Shown here piece after piece: positions 53,520-64,000 of a stretch of 64,000 nt of DNA; the first letter of the stretch is position 1, and each line of letters starts with the position of its first letter. The stretch lies in assembly GCA_026018925.1 (NCBI GenBank), contig JAKSZU010000002.1, positions 12,955,662 through 13,019,661 of the forward strand, given 5' to 3'. Source of the DNA: Tupaia tana (Eukaryota; Chordata; Mammalia; Scandentia; Tupaiidae). The notes under the pieces are model-generated. The model was not told the DNA's origin. It saw only the letters and a program-made list of their open reading frames with translations, and ran no database searches. Made by a program: the position numbers and the translations under genes.

Positions 53520-53660
53520 TGCATTTGCACACGCTCTCGCTGGTCCTCACGGTGATCCTGAGTGCGAATTTTACTGCTACCTGCATTTTCCAGGTGGGAG
53601 GCCAAGGTTCTGAGAGATTGTGACTTACCTGAACAAGTGTGCTTCCCAGAGGGCTGCTGG
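53520..53660 (+). mobile_element. Second MIR fragment
   Basis: GTGATCCTGAGTGCGAATTTTA, TACCTGCATTTTCCAGGTGG and TCTGAGAGATTGTGACTTACC follow the MIR core (fractions of 'CATTTTACAGATGAGGAAACTGAGGC...AAGTGACTTGCC'). It is probably a separate old copy. Confidence 0.5.
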
Positions 53661-53839
53661 GGCCCTGCGGGGCATATGACACAGCCCCATGCAGATGGGC
53701 GCGTCTGACTCCAGCTCCAGTTCACGATCCGCCCTGAAAACACCAAGCTGGCCAGATGGCGGTGCAGAGGTGAAACACAGAGCTCTGCGGGGAAGTCTCC
53801 CAGTGGGCAGGTTCCCAGCTCAAGTACTGAGACCTCCCT

Positions 53840-53985
53840 GAGCACCCTGGCACAGGTGTGACCCTGACGGCTGAAGGGTGGGGCAGAGCACAGCATCAAG
53901 ACCCTCCTGGGCTCTCTTTTTCTCTGTTTTTCTCGCTCATGGAAGAAATAAATTAGCTTAAAAAACACACACACACACACACACA
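53840..53985 (+). mobile_element. Possible type D-like SINE remnant with CA tail
   Basis: CTCTCTTTTTCTCTGTTTTT, then CTCGCTCATGGAAGAAATAA and ATTAGCTTAAAAAACACACA, resemble a SINE pyrimidine tract and A-rich tail decayed into (AC)n at 53965-53985. The head is not recognisable, so this is tentative. Confidence 0.3.
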
Positions 53986-53999
53986 AAATGACAGAACAC

Positions 54000-56820
54000 A
54001 TACACATGTGAGCCCACTGATGGCATCCACAGTCTTTTTCCACAAGTATGAGCCAGGCGAGGAGGCGTTTCTTGCTAAGACCTGCAAGAGGAGGCCCAGC
54101 TAGCACTGGCTCCCATGACTGAGGCTGTTCTCTTGCCCGCTATGCATCTGCTCTCCTGGCCTGGGGAGGAAGCTGCGGGACAAAGGATCTGGTGGAGCCG
54201 GAGGGCTGGGTTTGCCATGGGCACTGGTGCCCCACGGGACTGCCCAGTTTCAGTACCAGGGCAGATCTGGGCAACTAGTTGAACTCGCCTTGACTCTCCT
54301 TCCAGGGCAGGGCAGGAGGGGCGGGGGAACAAACCCAGTGAGAGATAGGGAGTGGGTGGGGGCCAGCCGGGATGCAGAGGCTGTGCTGGGGGCGCCGGGG
54401 TCATGGTGCACACTGACGTCATGGTGCAAGCCCGGCTACTTTACTTTCAGAATGAGCTCAGAGGTGCATGGGGTGGGGCTGTCACCTCTATTCATTCCTT
54501 TAATATATGGTTAGATGTCAGTGCCTGCAATTCCATTTGAGGAAATGACTATTCATAATGGAAGGCCTGGCAAGGATTCTTTCTAATCAGCAAAACAGGG
54601 GGTGGAGGGCTCAGCTGCGGCCCCCGTGTGAGAGGCTCTTAATTTACGAGTGATGTTAAATTATGCTAGTGCCAGAGAGTCGGATACGGGAAGTGGTACA
54701 ATAAGTCACTGGGGATATGCAAGTTTTTCTTTTTTCATTTGACAACCGCAGGAAGTGGCCATTAGCCGAGCCATCTGAGAGAACATCTGAGTGTAGTGCT
54801 ACGTGCCCGGTGTCTCGAGTAACTCCAGCGGCCTAACAGAAAAGACGGCGAGGCTGGTCTGAACAGGCCTTGCTCAGAAGGATGGAGGGCTTGTTTCCTC
54901 AGGCTCCTCTGGGCTGTTCCAGACTGGGTGCTTAGGTTTGGAGAACCAGGAGGCAAACTCTGCATGAACTTACCAACATCTAACTTCCCACTTTGCTCTT
55001 CTCCAGAAAGGGCAATTCCACACGAGGAGATTGGAGTCCATTGTTTCTGCATGACGACGGGGTGGACTGCAGACCGGGCAGCGTGTCGTAGCCAGCCTTA
55101 ACTACGGGCTGCAGAGCGTAGCCTGAAGTCCCTGATGGGGCCTCAGAACGGTTTGGTTGTCACCTACGTCAGAGTGTCTGGGAGAGAAGCACAGCACACG
55201 TGTGCTGGAGTAACGTGCAGCTCGTCAAGGCAATTTCTGCACTCCCAGACAAGACACGAACCCCGAGAAAGATGATGCCATATTTGGCCCTTCGAGATGA
55301 TACTTGGTAACTGACGTGAAGGAAGACGTGTCCCTTGAGGGATGTGCCAGGCTGACATCACAGGGGTGTGTGGAGAGGGGTCCCCATGCTATCTGAGTCA
55401 CGTGGATAGACTGCAGTTGGCCCTCGCTGCCCGAGGTTAGCTTTCTTTGTTTCCTTCGATGACATGGCCAGCCATCATTCCTTCACTTCCTCGAAGTAAA
55501 TACTTTTAGGTTAATCAAAAGTGTTCTGTTTTTTAAGTGAGAAAATAAAGAGACTTCAGTTTTTGAACTTTTCATGAGCATTGATCTCTTGGGGCCCTTT
55601 ATACCAGCCGACGCTTGGCTCTTACCCCTGACATTGTGACTTAATGTTAAGGGCTGCAGACCTGGGCGTTATGAGTTTTTAGAAGCTCCCCTAGTGGTTG
55701 CAACATGCAGCGATGTTTGGGAATGACCGCTCTTGTCCTTCACTGTTTGGTAACATACCTTGGCATATTGGCTTATAAATTCCTTAGCAAGGTTTTCAAT
55801 CTTTTTGTTGTCCTTTTCCCCAACTTGAAGTCTCTGCATTTGCTAGACCTTGTTTGTTAGCATGGTGTTGCAGTCAGTCAGGTTATGTTGTGGTAATAAC
55901 CCTAATTTGGAGAGGGCAGGGGAAACACAGTCCCACCATGTTGCCCAAAGAAGGAAAGCCAGCAACACTTGAAGAATAGCAGTGACCATTACACAGAGAT
56001 TGCTGATTTTGCACTCAGGGTTCTTTTAGTTGGGCTAATTCCTTTAAGGATTTTTTTTTTCATTACAGTTTTGAGAATGAAGAGATTAATTTTGCAGCTT
56101 CAACAAGGAAATGCTTTCTTGATCTGGAACTAGAAGGGCAATACCCTGGTTTTCTCAGGCTGTTTTGCAAGTATTTTCTTGGTTTAAATTATTTAGCGGT
56201 TAGGTTCCCTCCCCCCACTCCCCATAAATACCATAAATCCTATGGGTGGGTCTGGAATAGCTAGCGATTTTTATGCCTCACATGACAGAAGTCTGGGTTC
56301 CAGCAGCCCAGGGCTGGTTGGATGCCATTCAGGACTCAGGACTCATATTCCTTCTGAATTTCTGCTCCACTACCCTGAGTGGTTATGCTTTTGTTTTCAT
56401 GTTTATTGACCTATGGTCACAAGGTAGCTGCTGTTCCTTTAGACTCTGAGTCTGAGATAGATGCAGAACAGAGACAAGGTCACAGAAATGGAAAGGCTTA
56501 GGTTTTTTTTTTTCAAGGCTCTACTTTTGCATTTGAGAAGGTGATGCCTCTTCCAGGAGCTGGCCAGGACTGTGGGCTATGCAACCTGGAGGGGAGAGGA
56601 GCCACTCACAGAGGAAGAAAGGAGGGCAAACGGCTTCGGTAGGACCAGTGCACAGCGGAGCCATCAGGAGTAGGTTAAACTTGTGCCAGCAACTCCAAGG
56701 CTAGGCTTGGACTGTCACCCCGGCTGTCAATAAAAACTCAAGTTAATTCCCAATAGCTTTGTGGCCCACGAGGTGATCTGCAGGCTTTAACTGCTAAAAA
56801 TAGCTACTGTACTTGATGTC
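54000..56820. other. Unique DNA, no gene recognised
   Basis: The first part to about 54520 is GC-rich. The rest is mixed to AT-rich with no SINE. Frames of up to 115 codons are on opposite strands over the same bases. No repeat was identified with confidence. Confidence 0.35.
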
Positions 56821-56821
56821 A

Positions 56822-57133
56822 CAGGTAAGTGGCTATTAGGGAATCCAGGCAGCTCCTTGCAACCTACCTACACCTGGGTTTTGGGTCAGGTGCACTAAGC
56901 AGAGTTCGATTGATGTTGAAGATCAAAAATGGAAAATGTTTCTACCAAAGTGATCCACGTAATGAAACTACAGTTGAGGGGCTTTTTATAACAGAGCTAC
57001 CAAATACTGAGACCAGAAGGAAAATGGGCCATGACGCAGCTGAAATTGAGTCCCCTCTGTCGAAGCGAGACAGAGAATTAAAACAACGACCTGGTACTTC
57101 AGATGAGAAGAGGAAACGCTTGTCTTTCTGAGA
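56822..57133 (+). other. Splice-donor-like site followed by a 100-codon open frame
   Basis: CACAGGTAAGTGG at about 56820-56832 matches the 5' splice consensus CAG/GTAAGT. An open frame then runs from 56829 to the stop at 57129-57131. It ends in a basic stretch, DEKRKRLSF, that looks like a nuclear localisation signal, after a charged region (SKRDRELKQRPGTSDEKRK). The frame has no ATG start at its 5' end (it begins at GTG), and I recognise no homologue. Chance is the simpler reading, since a donor site would put the frame inside an intron. Confidence 0.12.
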
Positions 57134-57299
57134 ATAACCTCTTTGAGCTCAGGAACTTTCTCTAGGCCACCAAAGATACGTGGGCTATTCCCATCTTTTC
57201 CCTGGACTATTGAGTTTTTTCATTTAGAGGAAAATGGCTTTCAGGAGTGAATGGCATTAAGACAAGGCCTGGGTTCTTGGCTGGTAGATCTTCAGTGAA

Positions 57300-57480
57300 A
57301 GCAGATGGCCACAATGGTATTAAAACTAAAGACTGCAGTAAAGCTTTTAATTGAAAACAATTGGGCCCTGCTGGATGGTAATTACTTCGGCTGCTTGCAA
57401 ATAATATCTTGCCCTGGTGCCATGCAAGAAGGGCGGAGGCAGTGAATGGGATCTGCTTGATCTGAGTCTAATAGGAATGG
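57300..57480. promoter_or_regulatory. Homeodomain-motif-rich unique block (candidate conserved element)
   Basis: CTTTTAATTGAAAACAATTG, GATGGTAATTACTTCGGCTG and CTTGCAAATAATATCTTGCC occur close together in repeat-free DNA, in the middle of a SINE-free interval of about 16 kb. Confidence 0.25.
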
Positions 57481-57636
57481 CGCTCCCCACGCTACTTTCT
57501 CTAGGGGTCCCAGTAAAAGGAGTTAGAAATGACGAGGAGAACTGGCTGGAGTGAAAACTGTGAAGACAAAGTATTCATTTATAAAGCAATCTTATGGGTC
57601 CCAGAATATTGAAATTCCATCCACCTTCAAAATAAA

Positions 57637-57657
57637 GAAAAAAAAAAAAAAAAAAAA
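57637..57657 (+). repeat. A-rich tract after an AATAAA motif
   Basis: AAAATAAAG is followed at once by about 20 A. This could be the 3' end of a short retroposed transcript, but no flanking duplication is clear. Confidence 0.5.
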
Positions 57658-58052
57658 CAAAGACCGTAAATACTTCTTTCTTCTCTCAAGTGATGACAAG
57701 CCCTGTGAGGTCAGGTCTCATCTGCATGACCTCTTTGCTGGCTTGGGCTGTGAATGGCTGCCATGCCCGAGAAGGACGTATGCTGGGAAGCCCAGGCTGA
57801 ACTGGAAGGCCAAGTTCCCACCCACCTCAGATGACATAGGAACATGGCCAACGAATCCACAGGAGAAACAATGATGCCCTCAGCCCCCTGGGGTTAGATG
57901 CACCCTGCAAATCTCGACCTTGGGTTCCTGCCCAAACCCAGATGCAGGGGGTCTCAGAATGAAGAACGGGGAGCAGCAGATGCAAAAGGTCCAAGTAAGT
58001 TCTGGGCTCTGGGATTCCCAGAAACCCAGCCGGAGATTCTGCCTCAAAGGAC

Positions 58053-58055
<3 letters not shown>

Positions 58056-58092
<37 letters not shown>
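58056..58092 (+). repeat. (TG)n microsatellite
   Basis: A pure TG run of about 18 units. Confidence 0.95.
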
Positions 58093-58093
<1 letters not shown>

Positions 58094-58099
58094 TTATTC

Positions 58100-59900
58100 T
58101 TTAGTAATCTCCAGGCGACTCTGTGGACAGGTTTGAAGCCCAGGTCGTAGTCCCACCCAGGAGCCTACCAGCACTGGGATTTACATCCCTGGCCACACAC
58201 ACTATGGAGGAGTGAGCATCTCTGGGAGCCAGGTCTCACCTCAGCTGCTCAGACTTGGGCGGTTTAGACAGACACACCCGTCTTGGTGGTGGTTGTTGAG
58301 GCTGCTCACTAATACCACACTGCCTGTGTTCAGGAAAGCACTGGGGAGCTACTTCTCTGCCCCTTCAAGGTAGCATGGCCATGTGCCTCGCCACCCGATG
58401 AAGTGTGAGTGTCTCCGGGTGGGCTTTCCCAGCTGCCTGCCTGGCTCCAGGCCTCTGCCCTTGGCCTTGGCATGGCTGCACCATCCGTGGGACCAGAGGG
58501 GAGCAGGGTTCCTGCCTGACCTGCTTGCTGAGGGTGAGTGACAAGGGCATGTCTCTTCAGAGGGCTGGTAGCTCCTGAGAGCAGGACCTGCTTAGAGGAG
58601 GGGCTCTGCTGTGAAGAGATGGAGCAGCGTGAAATGTATGAACACAAACTGCCGATCCTGGAAGGTCCTGGGTGAGGGCTGCCCGAGCACCAGGCCACAC
58701 AGCGCCTGTCCGCCCGGCGGTCTGGGACCGGGAACCCAGAGAGACCTCTGACACCACCTTCGGCCCTCCCAGTCTTGTTCCTGCACTCACTCTTCGGGCA
58801 GCACCACCGCACTAACTAGGCACGGTGTGAAAACTGCCCCAGAACAACGCCAGCCGGTACTGAGTCCATTGAAAAAACCTTGTGGAAGGTTCTCTCTTCT
58901 AGAGCAGCCAGGATACGTTCACTGTCAGATATGTGCTGCCTTCAATGGTGACAGCACGTGAAACCATTCTCTCTTGAGAGACAGGCTTGTGGAAGAACCA
59001 ATGGAAGTCACCCATTTCTCCCCCTCCCAAGGGTGGGATTCCCTTCCGCTCGTCTAGCACACACTGAGTCTTGGCTGGTAGTGATGGGGGCTCTCTGGGC
59101 CCCACGATAGCCTCCTTCTGTCCTAAGCGTCCATGTTAGCAAGTCCTTCCTCGCACCGAAACACATTCCCTAGAGTACTCTGGGTCCTGGGAGGATAAGC
59201 CTCTTCCCGCTCTGCAGCACCTGTTTAAATACTCGAGGGTAGAGAGCCTGTCCTCCGTGACTTATTTTTGCCATTTGTCCCATCCATTCTTTATGCAGCA
59301 GAGCAACTAGCCTTTTTCCGACCATTCCTCGTGTTTGCTTTGGGAAATGGCCCTTTTCAAGAAATGGGCTTTAGAACCGGAGCTTAAGCCATGGGGTGCC
59401 TCTCAGTATTAACATGGACGCTGTCGCCCGGAAAGCCGGGTGCAGATGAAGATGTTTTCAAACATTTCATTTCATTTCTCTCATGTCTTGATTTTTTTCC
59501 ATTTCATTTTCCCTCACCCATTTCTTTGCCCCTTTTTCCTGCCCCACCTCTTGGCCACACAAGCCAGGGATACGTCTGCTGCTGCCGCAGGGAGGGCCTT
59601 TCCAAAGCTGCACAGAATCTGCAGCTACAGAAGTTCTGGAGACCAAAGAAGGCACAGGGCCATAGCAGACACATGCAGTGAGAGTGGAACAGGCTTCCTC
59701 TCACATGCACTACAGCCTGGACAGAGGTGCCTGGGTGCCTCAAAGGGGTCCCATGAGGGGTGCCCAGGACAACAGGCCACTCCCTCGAGCATGGGGACAT
59801 GGTCTCTCTGCAGCCTTAGCAGTATCCCACTGGAACCAAGGGAATCCATGCTTCCATTACAATGTTTGAATCATTCGCTTAGTCCCTTTTAGCTCTGAAC
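58100..59900. other. Unique DNA, no gene recognised
   Basis: Frames of 60-160 codons overlap on both strands at 58330-58810 and 59440-59890, with no recognisable domain. No SINE is present. Confidence 0.35.
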
Positions 59901-59939
59901 GACTCACTGTTGGTGACAGGGACAGAACGTGTAAACAGA

Positions 59940-60330
59940 AGACTGCAAATATATTTCTTGATACTGGATTTTGTTTGAGAAAGACGTAATGGGAAGCAAG
60001 TTAGCTTGAAACATCCCATCATTTTTCAAGGGCAGTTAAGATAACTACTTGCTGTTGGTATTGTGCTATTTAATTGTACAGTGTAATTGCTTTTTGCAGT
60101 CCCTTAGTATCTATTCTATAACATTCTGTTTTATAGGTATTTTTAAGGTGTATTTTTTATTGATTTGGCACATACACAGCAATAAACCGGTGTTGGATTG
60201 ATTAGATACTAGAGTGAAGCTGAAACATTTAGTGCATTGATTCTTAATCTATAAAGATGTTTATTTGCAGTTCTGCATGTATTTATTACCCTGATGTAAG
60301 TAATGTTAACATTAACAAGAATATCTGGGG
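59940..60330. promoter_or_regulatory. AT-rich unique block (candidate conserved element)
   Basis: This is repeat-free AT-rich sequence with mixed motifs (for example AAATATATTTCTTGATACTG, GTATTGTGCTATTTAATTGT and CAGTGTAATTGCTTTTTGCA). It contains no long open frame and no mobile element that I recognise. Confidence 0.2.
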
Positions 60331-60434
60331 TCGTGCAGGGGCCTCGTGATAAATGGGGAGTTCCGTGGCTAGCTCTTTCAAGATACTTCCCAGGAGCATC
60401 TTGAACACATAAAGCTATGCACACAGGGTGACTG

Positions 60435-60540
60435 TCTAGGCAGGGACTGTGCATATTTAGATATTTGCCTGCCCCAGGCGCAGTGCTAGCAACATGGTTG
60501 GCACACAGTTAATGTCGGTTGGTCCAATGAACCCTAGGGA
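60435..60540 (+). mobile_element. L2 LINE 3'-end fragment
   Basis: CTAGGCAGGGACTGTGCATA, TTTGCCTGCCCCAGGCGCAG and TGGTTGGCACACAGTTAATG match the L2 3' end ('GGCAGGGACTGTGT...CCCCAGTGCCTAG...TGGCACATAGTAGGTGCTCAAT'). Confidence 0.6.
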
Positions 60541-61239
60541 GATTACTGTTGAATCTTCCAGAAACGATCACAGTCAAATGATGTATTTCCTCTCCCTTAA
60601 TTTTCCTTGAGCAAAACCAGGGCGATTCCTGTTGCTTCTTTGAGGAGGAGCCATGCTATCTGTGCAGAATGTTGATAGACCTGCTCACTGGGTCTTGCTG
60701 AACACCTACTGCAAGTTCTTTTTCTGTCATCTGTGGTATTTGATTGATGTTTGTCTAGTGACAGCTGCCATTCGTGTATGCAAATGTGGTCTGTCTTTAG
60801 ACATTATTTTATTTTGATTCATCCCGACTCCTCCTTTCCATTTTGCTTCCCTTGGTGACCAGTGGTGGTAAATTCCACCATGGAATTTAATTTGGGGGTG
60901 AATGGCAGAAAGAGGCTTTTGCAATGGAATGGAGTCTTGTTCTTTAAAATGATATTTAGCTTTCAGAGTTGAGTTTAATGCATCAAGTCTTGAGTTTTGG
61001 GATATTTTCAATTTCTGTTTCTGCATTTGACTTGGTGAGTAAAGATCAGTGAAGAGGGGGACGATGGCACAGGGCTGGAGGAGGAAGATGGATGGAGAGA
61101 CACGTGGGGAGAGCAGAGCTAGTCTCCCTGGGCCCGGGCCAGCTCACAGATGGATGTTGGCCCGTAAATGGCTGGAAGAGCCTGATTTAGTTTATCACTG
61201 TTAGAGATAGTTGACTGAAGTAGCCAGGAAGCGTTATTC

Positions 61240-61600
61240 ACAGCTCTCTGTAAAGTGAATAATTTACTCCCTTCCCTCCGATGGAATGAAATCTGCAAAG
61301 CCTTTGGGACTCTTAGGATGAAGTGCTCTACAAACATGTCAGATGCGTTTGGGTTTTATTACAGAGGAGCCTGGTTAGGATGGAAAATGGGAGTTAAGTT
61401 AAACATAAAGATTTATTGCCTGAGGGAGCCTCTTTTAACATAATTATTTTAAGAAAACAAATGTGTGATAAAAGAGTTGAAATCATCTGCATGTTATAAA
61501 TTTTAGTTGATAGAGCTCCATTTTGAATGCAGGTGCAACTCATTTTTTGGTAAATAATTAATATTGTATCTGTAGTCTTGTAAAGTCTCATGTAATCACT
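61240..61600. promoter_or_regulatory. AT-rich unique block (candidate conserved element)
   Basis: TTATTCACAGCTCTCTGTAA, ACATAATTATTTTAAGAAAAC and GGTAAATAATTAATATTGTA lie in repeat-free DNA next to the SINE-poor interval. Inference from composition only. Confidence 0.2.
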
Positions 61601-61716
61601 TGACTGTGATTTTTACACACAGTCTCCTGCTAAACTCAGTTCCTGGGTCTTACAGGTGTGCACAGCAAGCACAGTGCACCAATCACTGCTCTCTTTGGGA
61701 AACTGGAAAAGCAGGT

Positions 61717-61745
61717 GGTGTGTGTGTGTGTGTGCACGTGCGTGT
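61717..61745 (+). repeat. (TG)n microsatellite
   Basis: A short TG run, slightly interrupted at its 3' end by GCACGTGCGTG. Confidence 0.9.
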
Positions 61746-61914
61746 ATAACACTACTTTGGAGGAAGGAGGAGGCACGGAGGTGGAGGAGGGACAAAAGGT
61801 GGAAGAATTAGAGGAGAGAGAGAGAAGAGTCTACAGAGGGATTTAGTCTCCAGTTCTCCATTTCTTCCATAAGATCGGTGCTCAAATCAAACGTGGTGTT
61901 AAGAATGTGACCAG

Positions 61915-62176
61915 GGACCAGCAGTTAGCGTAATGGCTATGTTGCTGGACTCCCATGAAGTCGACCGCGGTTTGCGTCCTGGACCCGGTGGCTTAAAACT
62001 CAATGCTGGGCACGTGTGCGTGTGTGCCCAAGATCCCGAGAGGAGAATGGAGGAGAAGGGATTGTGGCGTGGTCATCCCCCCCTGGGGGGTGATTTCTTG
62101 CTTTCTGTCTGTGTCTGGCGAGCGCACGCTCCTGAAAACAAAACCCAAAACAAACATAAAAAAACCTCTCCAAAAA
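61915..62176 (+). mobile_element. tRNA-type SINE, type A, young, with flanking duplication
   Basis: GGGACCAGCAGTTAGCGTAA, the B-box-like GGTTTGCGTCC, the CpG-bearing body with ATCCCCCCCTGGGGGGTGAT and a tail expanded with AAACAAAACCC-type repeats before CCTCTCC are present. AAGAATGTGACCA before (about 61902-61914) and AAGATTGTGACCA after (about 62177-62189) are the target-site duplication. Confidence 0.93.
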
Positions 62177-62189
62177 AAGATTGTGACCA

Positions 62190-63655
62190 TCGTTCCAGGC
62201 AACAGTGAGACATGTTGAAGTGATTTTATAGTGTTGAGGGGGTGAAAATATGGGGTTAAATGGACAAAACACCTGTACTTCTTGGAGAATAGCATGATTA
62301 ATATCATTAATACCTTCAAAAGAGGAAATGAAAAAGATGAAACTTGACAGTAGGAGAGATCTTCAGTGTGGCATCATGGTCTACTAATGTAATATTAAGT
62401 AGATAAGAGTTCTTTCATTTTCTTTCTTTCTTTTTAATTGGTGTTTTCTTATGGCTGCTACAATTGACTATTAGCATAATTCATCAGAAAATAGTTTTAG
62501 ACCCCAGGTGAGAGCCCTAACTGTGGGTGCCAGTGGGGGGACAGTGAAGGACACATTCTGAGCCTAAGACCAGGACATCTCGGTATTTAAATAACCTCTA
62601 TCATCTATCTTCGAAATTCTTTACCCCTTAGCTTGTTATCAGAGTTCTTTTCTGATCTACTACTATACATTGTATGTTATATACTATGCAATTGTACACT
62701 TGCTATATTTTATAGTATTTACATATAATTCACACATATTTTATGTATAACATATGTTTGTTATATATTTAATCATAAGCCTGGATGTAAAAGCTGACAG
62801 CAGCTTCTAGCTATTCATGGCCTGGCAGTGGACTGCTTTGACCCTGTGCCCCGTCCTTTGGGAAACAGAACACTTGAACAAAATATACACACACCACTTT
62901 TCTTTTGAAATAATAGTTATTATCAAGCAGTTTATTTTATCTGCTCCCAAAGCCTGTGAATTTTAGCAGCACCAAAGTGGTTGGTTATTTTTGGAAAATA
63001 TCTTGAACATATCCTGCCATCCCATAATCCCTCTATGTCATTGTCCCTCAAGAGAACCTGACTCTGGGACCATCAATGTGGTTTTGGTCTGAGGGCGTCA
63101 CATGTACTGCTCCATGTGGAGTGACTTGAGATTCAAATTCAGTTCCATGGATTGAGACTTACTGGGCTCGTCCTTCACCTCAGCATCTGAATTCCAGATG
63201 GATGGCTTCAGAAACACCCTTGGGTGCTCGGTGGGTGCCTGGCTATGGGCGACTGATCTGGAGGGCTGGGTTCTCAGCTTTGTTTTTGTTTAATGCTGCA
63301 TAAGAAAACCCAGACTTTGGCCTGAGATGTTTAAAAACAATTTGCCATTGAAGCAGGTTTCTTCTATCCTTTGATGATTTTCAGAAGAGAAAGGTTGTGA
63401 GCCTTTGCTTGGGTTGTTGTTCATTCAAAATAGATCATTATTCCTCTCACGAAACACAGACTAAGTGAGAATGGTTTCCCGGAACGCGGGGTTTGGGGCA
63501 GTGGCCTTGGGCTGTAACATTAATGACCATAATAAAATCAGGCTTAACAACCATCTCTGTAGTACTGCTAGAGGAAGTGTCTTTTCAGAAAAACACCAAG
63601 TAATGTAGCAAAATAGTGGACTAATGCAGTAACAAAAGACTGACCTGATTGTACT
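62190..63655. other. AT-rich unique DNA, no gene recognised
   Basis: The part at 62640-62790 is strongly AT-rich with repeated TATA-type blocks (for example ACTATACATTGTATGTTATA). No repeat family, exon or RNA gene is recognised. Confidence 0.35.
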
Positions 63656-63664
63656 GTGCCACTG

Positions 63665-63778
63665 GTGGGGTAAAGTGAGTTCCTCGAGAACAAGCATGGA
63701 TGCTTATTCATTTTGTACTTTCAGCAGTAACTGGTATGTTGTAGCCAGAAGGAAAATGTTTGTTGAATGAATAATTTG
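63665..63778 (+). mobile_element. L2 LINE 3'-end fragment
   Basis: TCCTCGAGAACAAGCATGGA, ATTCATTTTGTACTTTCAGC, AGTAACTGGTATGTTGTAGC and ATGTTTGTTGAATGAATAAT match the L2 3' end with its TGAATGAA terminal repeats. A short A run follows. Confidence 0.65.
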
Positions 63779-63825
63779 AAAAAAAAAAATTCAGAGGTAG
63801 AAAACAACAACAATATTGTCTGAGA

Positions 63826-64000
63826 TGCCGGGGACTAGCCTCGGCGTGGGTGGGTTATTTTGACGGAGGCGGCGCAGGTAAACAGAAGACAGAGGCCTCG
63901 GTGCCTTTTCACGCACGTCTTTTGCCGGACACTCCTCAAAGATTGCTCTCTGAGGAGTGACAACTGTTAGGAATTATTGTGCCTTTTTATTGAAAATGTG
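63826..64000 (-). mobile_element. Class II-like LTR fossil, second copy, cut off by window edge
   Basis: The 175 bases from TGCCGGGGACTAGCCTCGGC to the window end align without gaps to 47802-47976. I count 21 differences by eye (about 12%). Only the U5/R end is in view, so I cannot say whether this is a solo LTR or the 3' LTR of a longer fossil provirus lying beyond the window. Confidence 0.85.

Overview
The window reads as nuclear DNA of a placental mammal. It is packed with interspersed repeats: old MIR, L2, L1M, MER20 and MaLR (MLT1/MST-type) fossils shared across placentals, plus roughly 30 copies of a tRNA-type SINE superfamily. Some of those SINE copies are young, with CpGs, an intact B box and clean target-site duplications. 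I see no Alu dimers, rodent B1/B2, carnivore, cetartiodactyl, bat or afrotherian SINE. A single 7SL/Alu-like monomer at about 22959-23040 points to Euarchontoglires. Together these make a colugo (Dermoptera) my best but unproven guess. No bacterial or organellar feature is present.

No protein-coding exon, rRNA or true tRNA gene can be supported. Long open frames all fall in simple repeats, SINE bodies, LTR fossils or GC-rich non-coding DNA. The most exon-like stretch is about 56829-57131, which opens at a consensus splice-donor-like site, but I recognise no protein there. The window looks intergenic or intronic.

Layout: 1-9.6 kb has scattered SINEs, one internally rearranged SINE (3009-3182), an AT-rich candidate conserved element (6.8-7.1 kb) and a 17-bp minisatellite (7.8-8.03 kb). 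9.6-20.4 kb is SINE-dense, with two MaLR LTRs. 20.4-25 kb is GC-rich and mostly unique, with the 7SL-like monomer. 26.3-27.8 kb holds a head-to-head SINE pair and an MLT1, bracketed by a direct repeat of about 87 bp. 28-31.4 kb is GC-rich with a small CpG-dense cluster. 32.5-42.5 kb has few tRNA-type SINEs (one micro-insertion), three MaLR LTRs, three MER20 copies and candidate conserved DNA. 42.5-46.1 kb is SINE-rich again. 47.1-48.9 kb holds an L1-3'-end-like insertion and a 1.09-kb class II-like solo LTR with a perfect 6-bp duplication. 49-61.9 kb is SINE-poor, with a long CA array and AT-rich candidate conserved DNA. A second, related LTR starts at 63826 and runs off the window.

The least familiar signals are two copies of an ~80-bp near-palindromic TA-flanked element (mariner-type MITE), the 7SL-like monomer, a 32-bp SINE-tail plus poly-C micro-insertion with identical 16-bp flanks, and an unassigned interspersed repeat seen twice. 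Nothing here looks like a new gene system; the interest is in mobile-element biology and possible regulatory DNA. All similarity calls come from reading by eye against remembered consensus sequences, so most edges are approximate.
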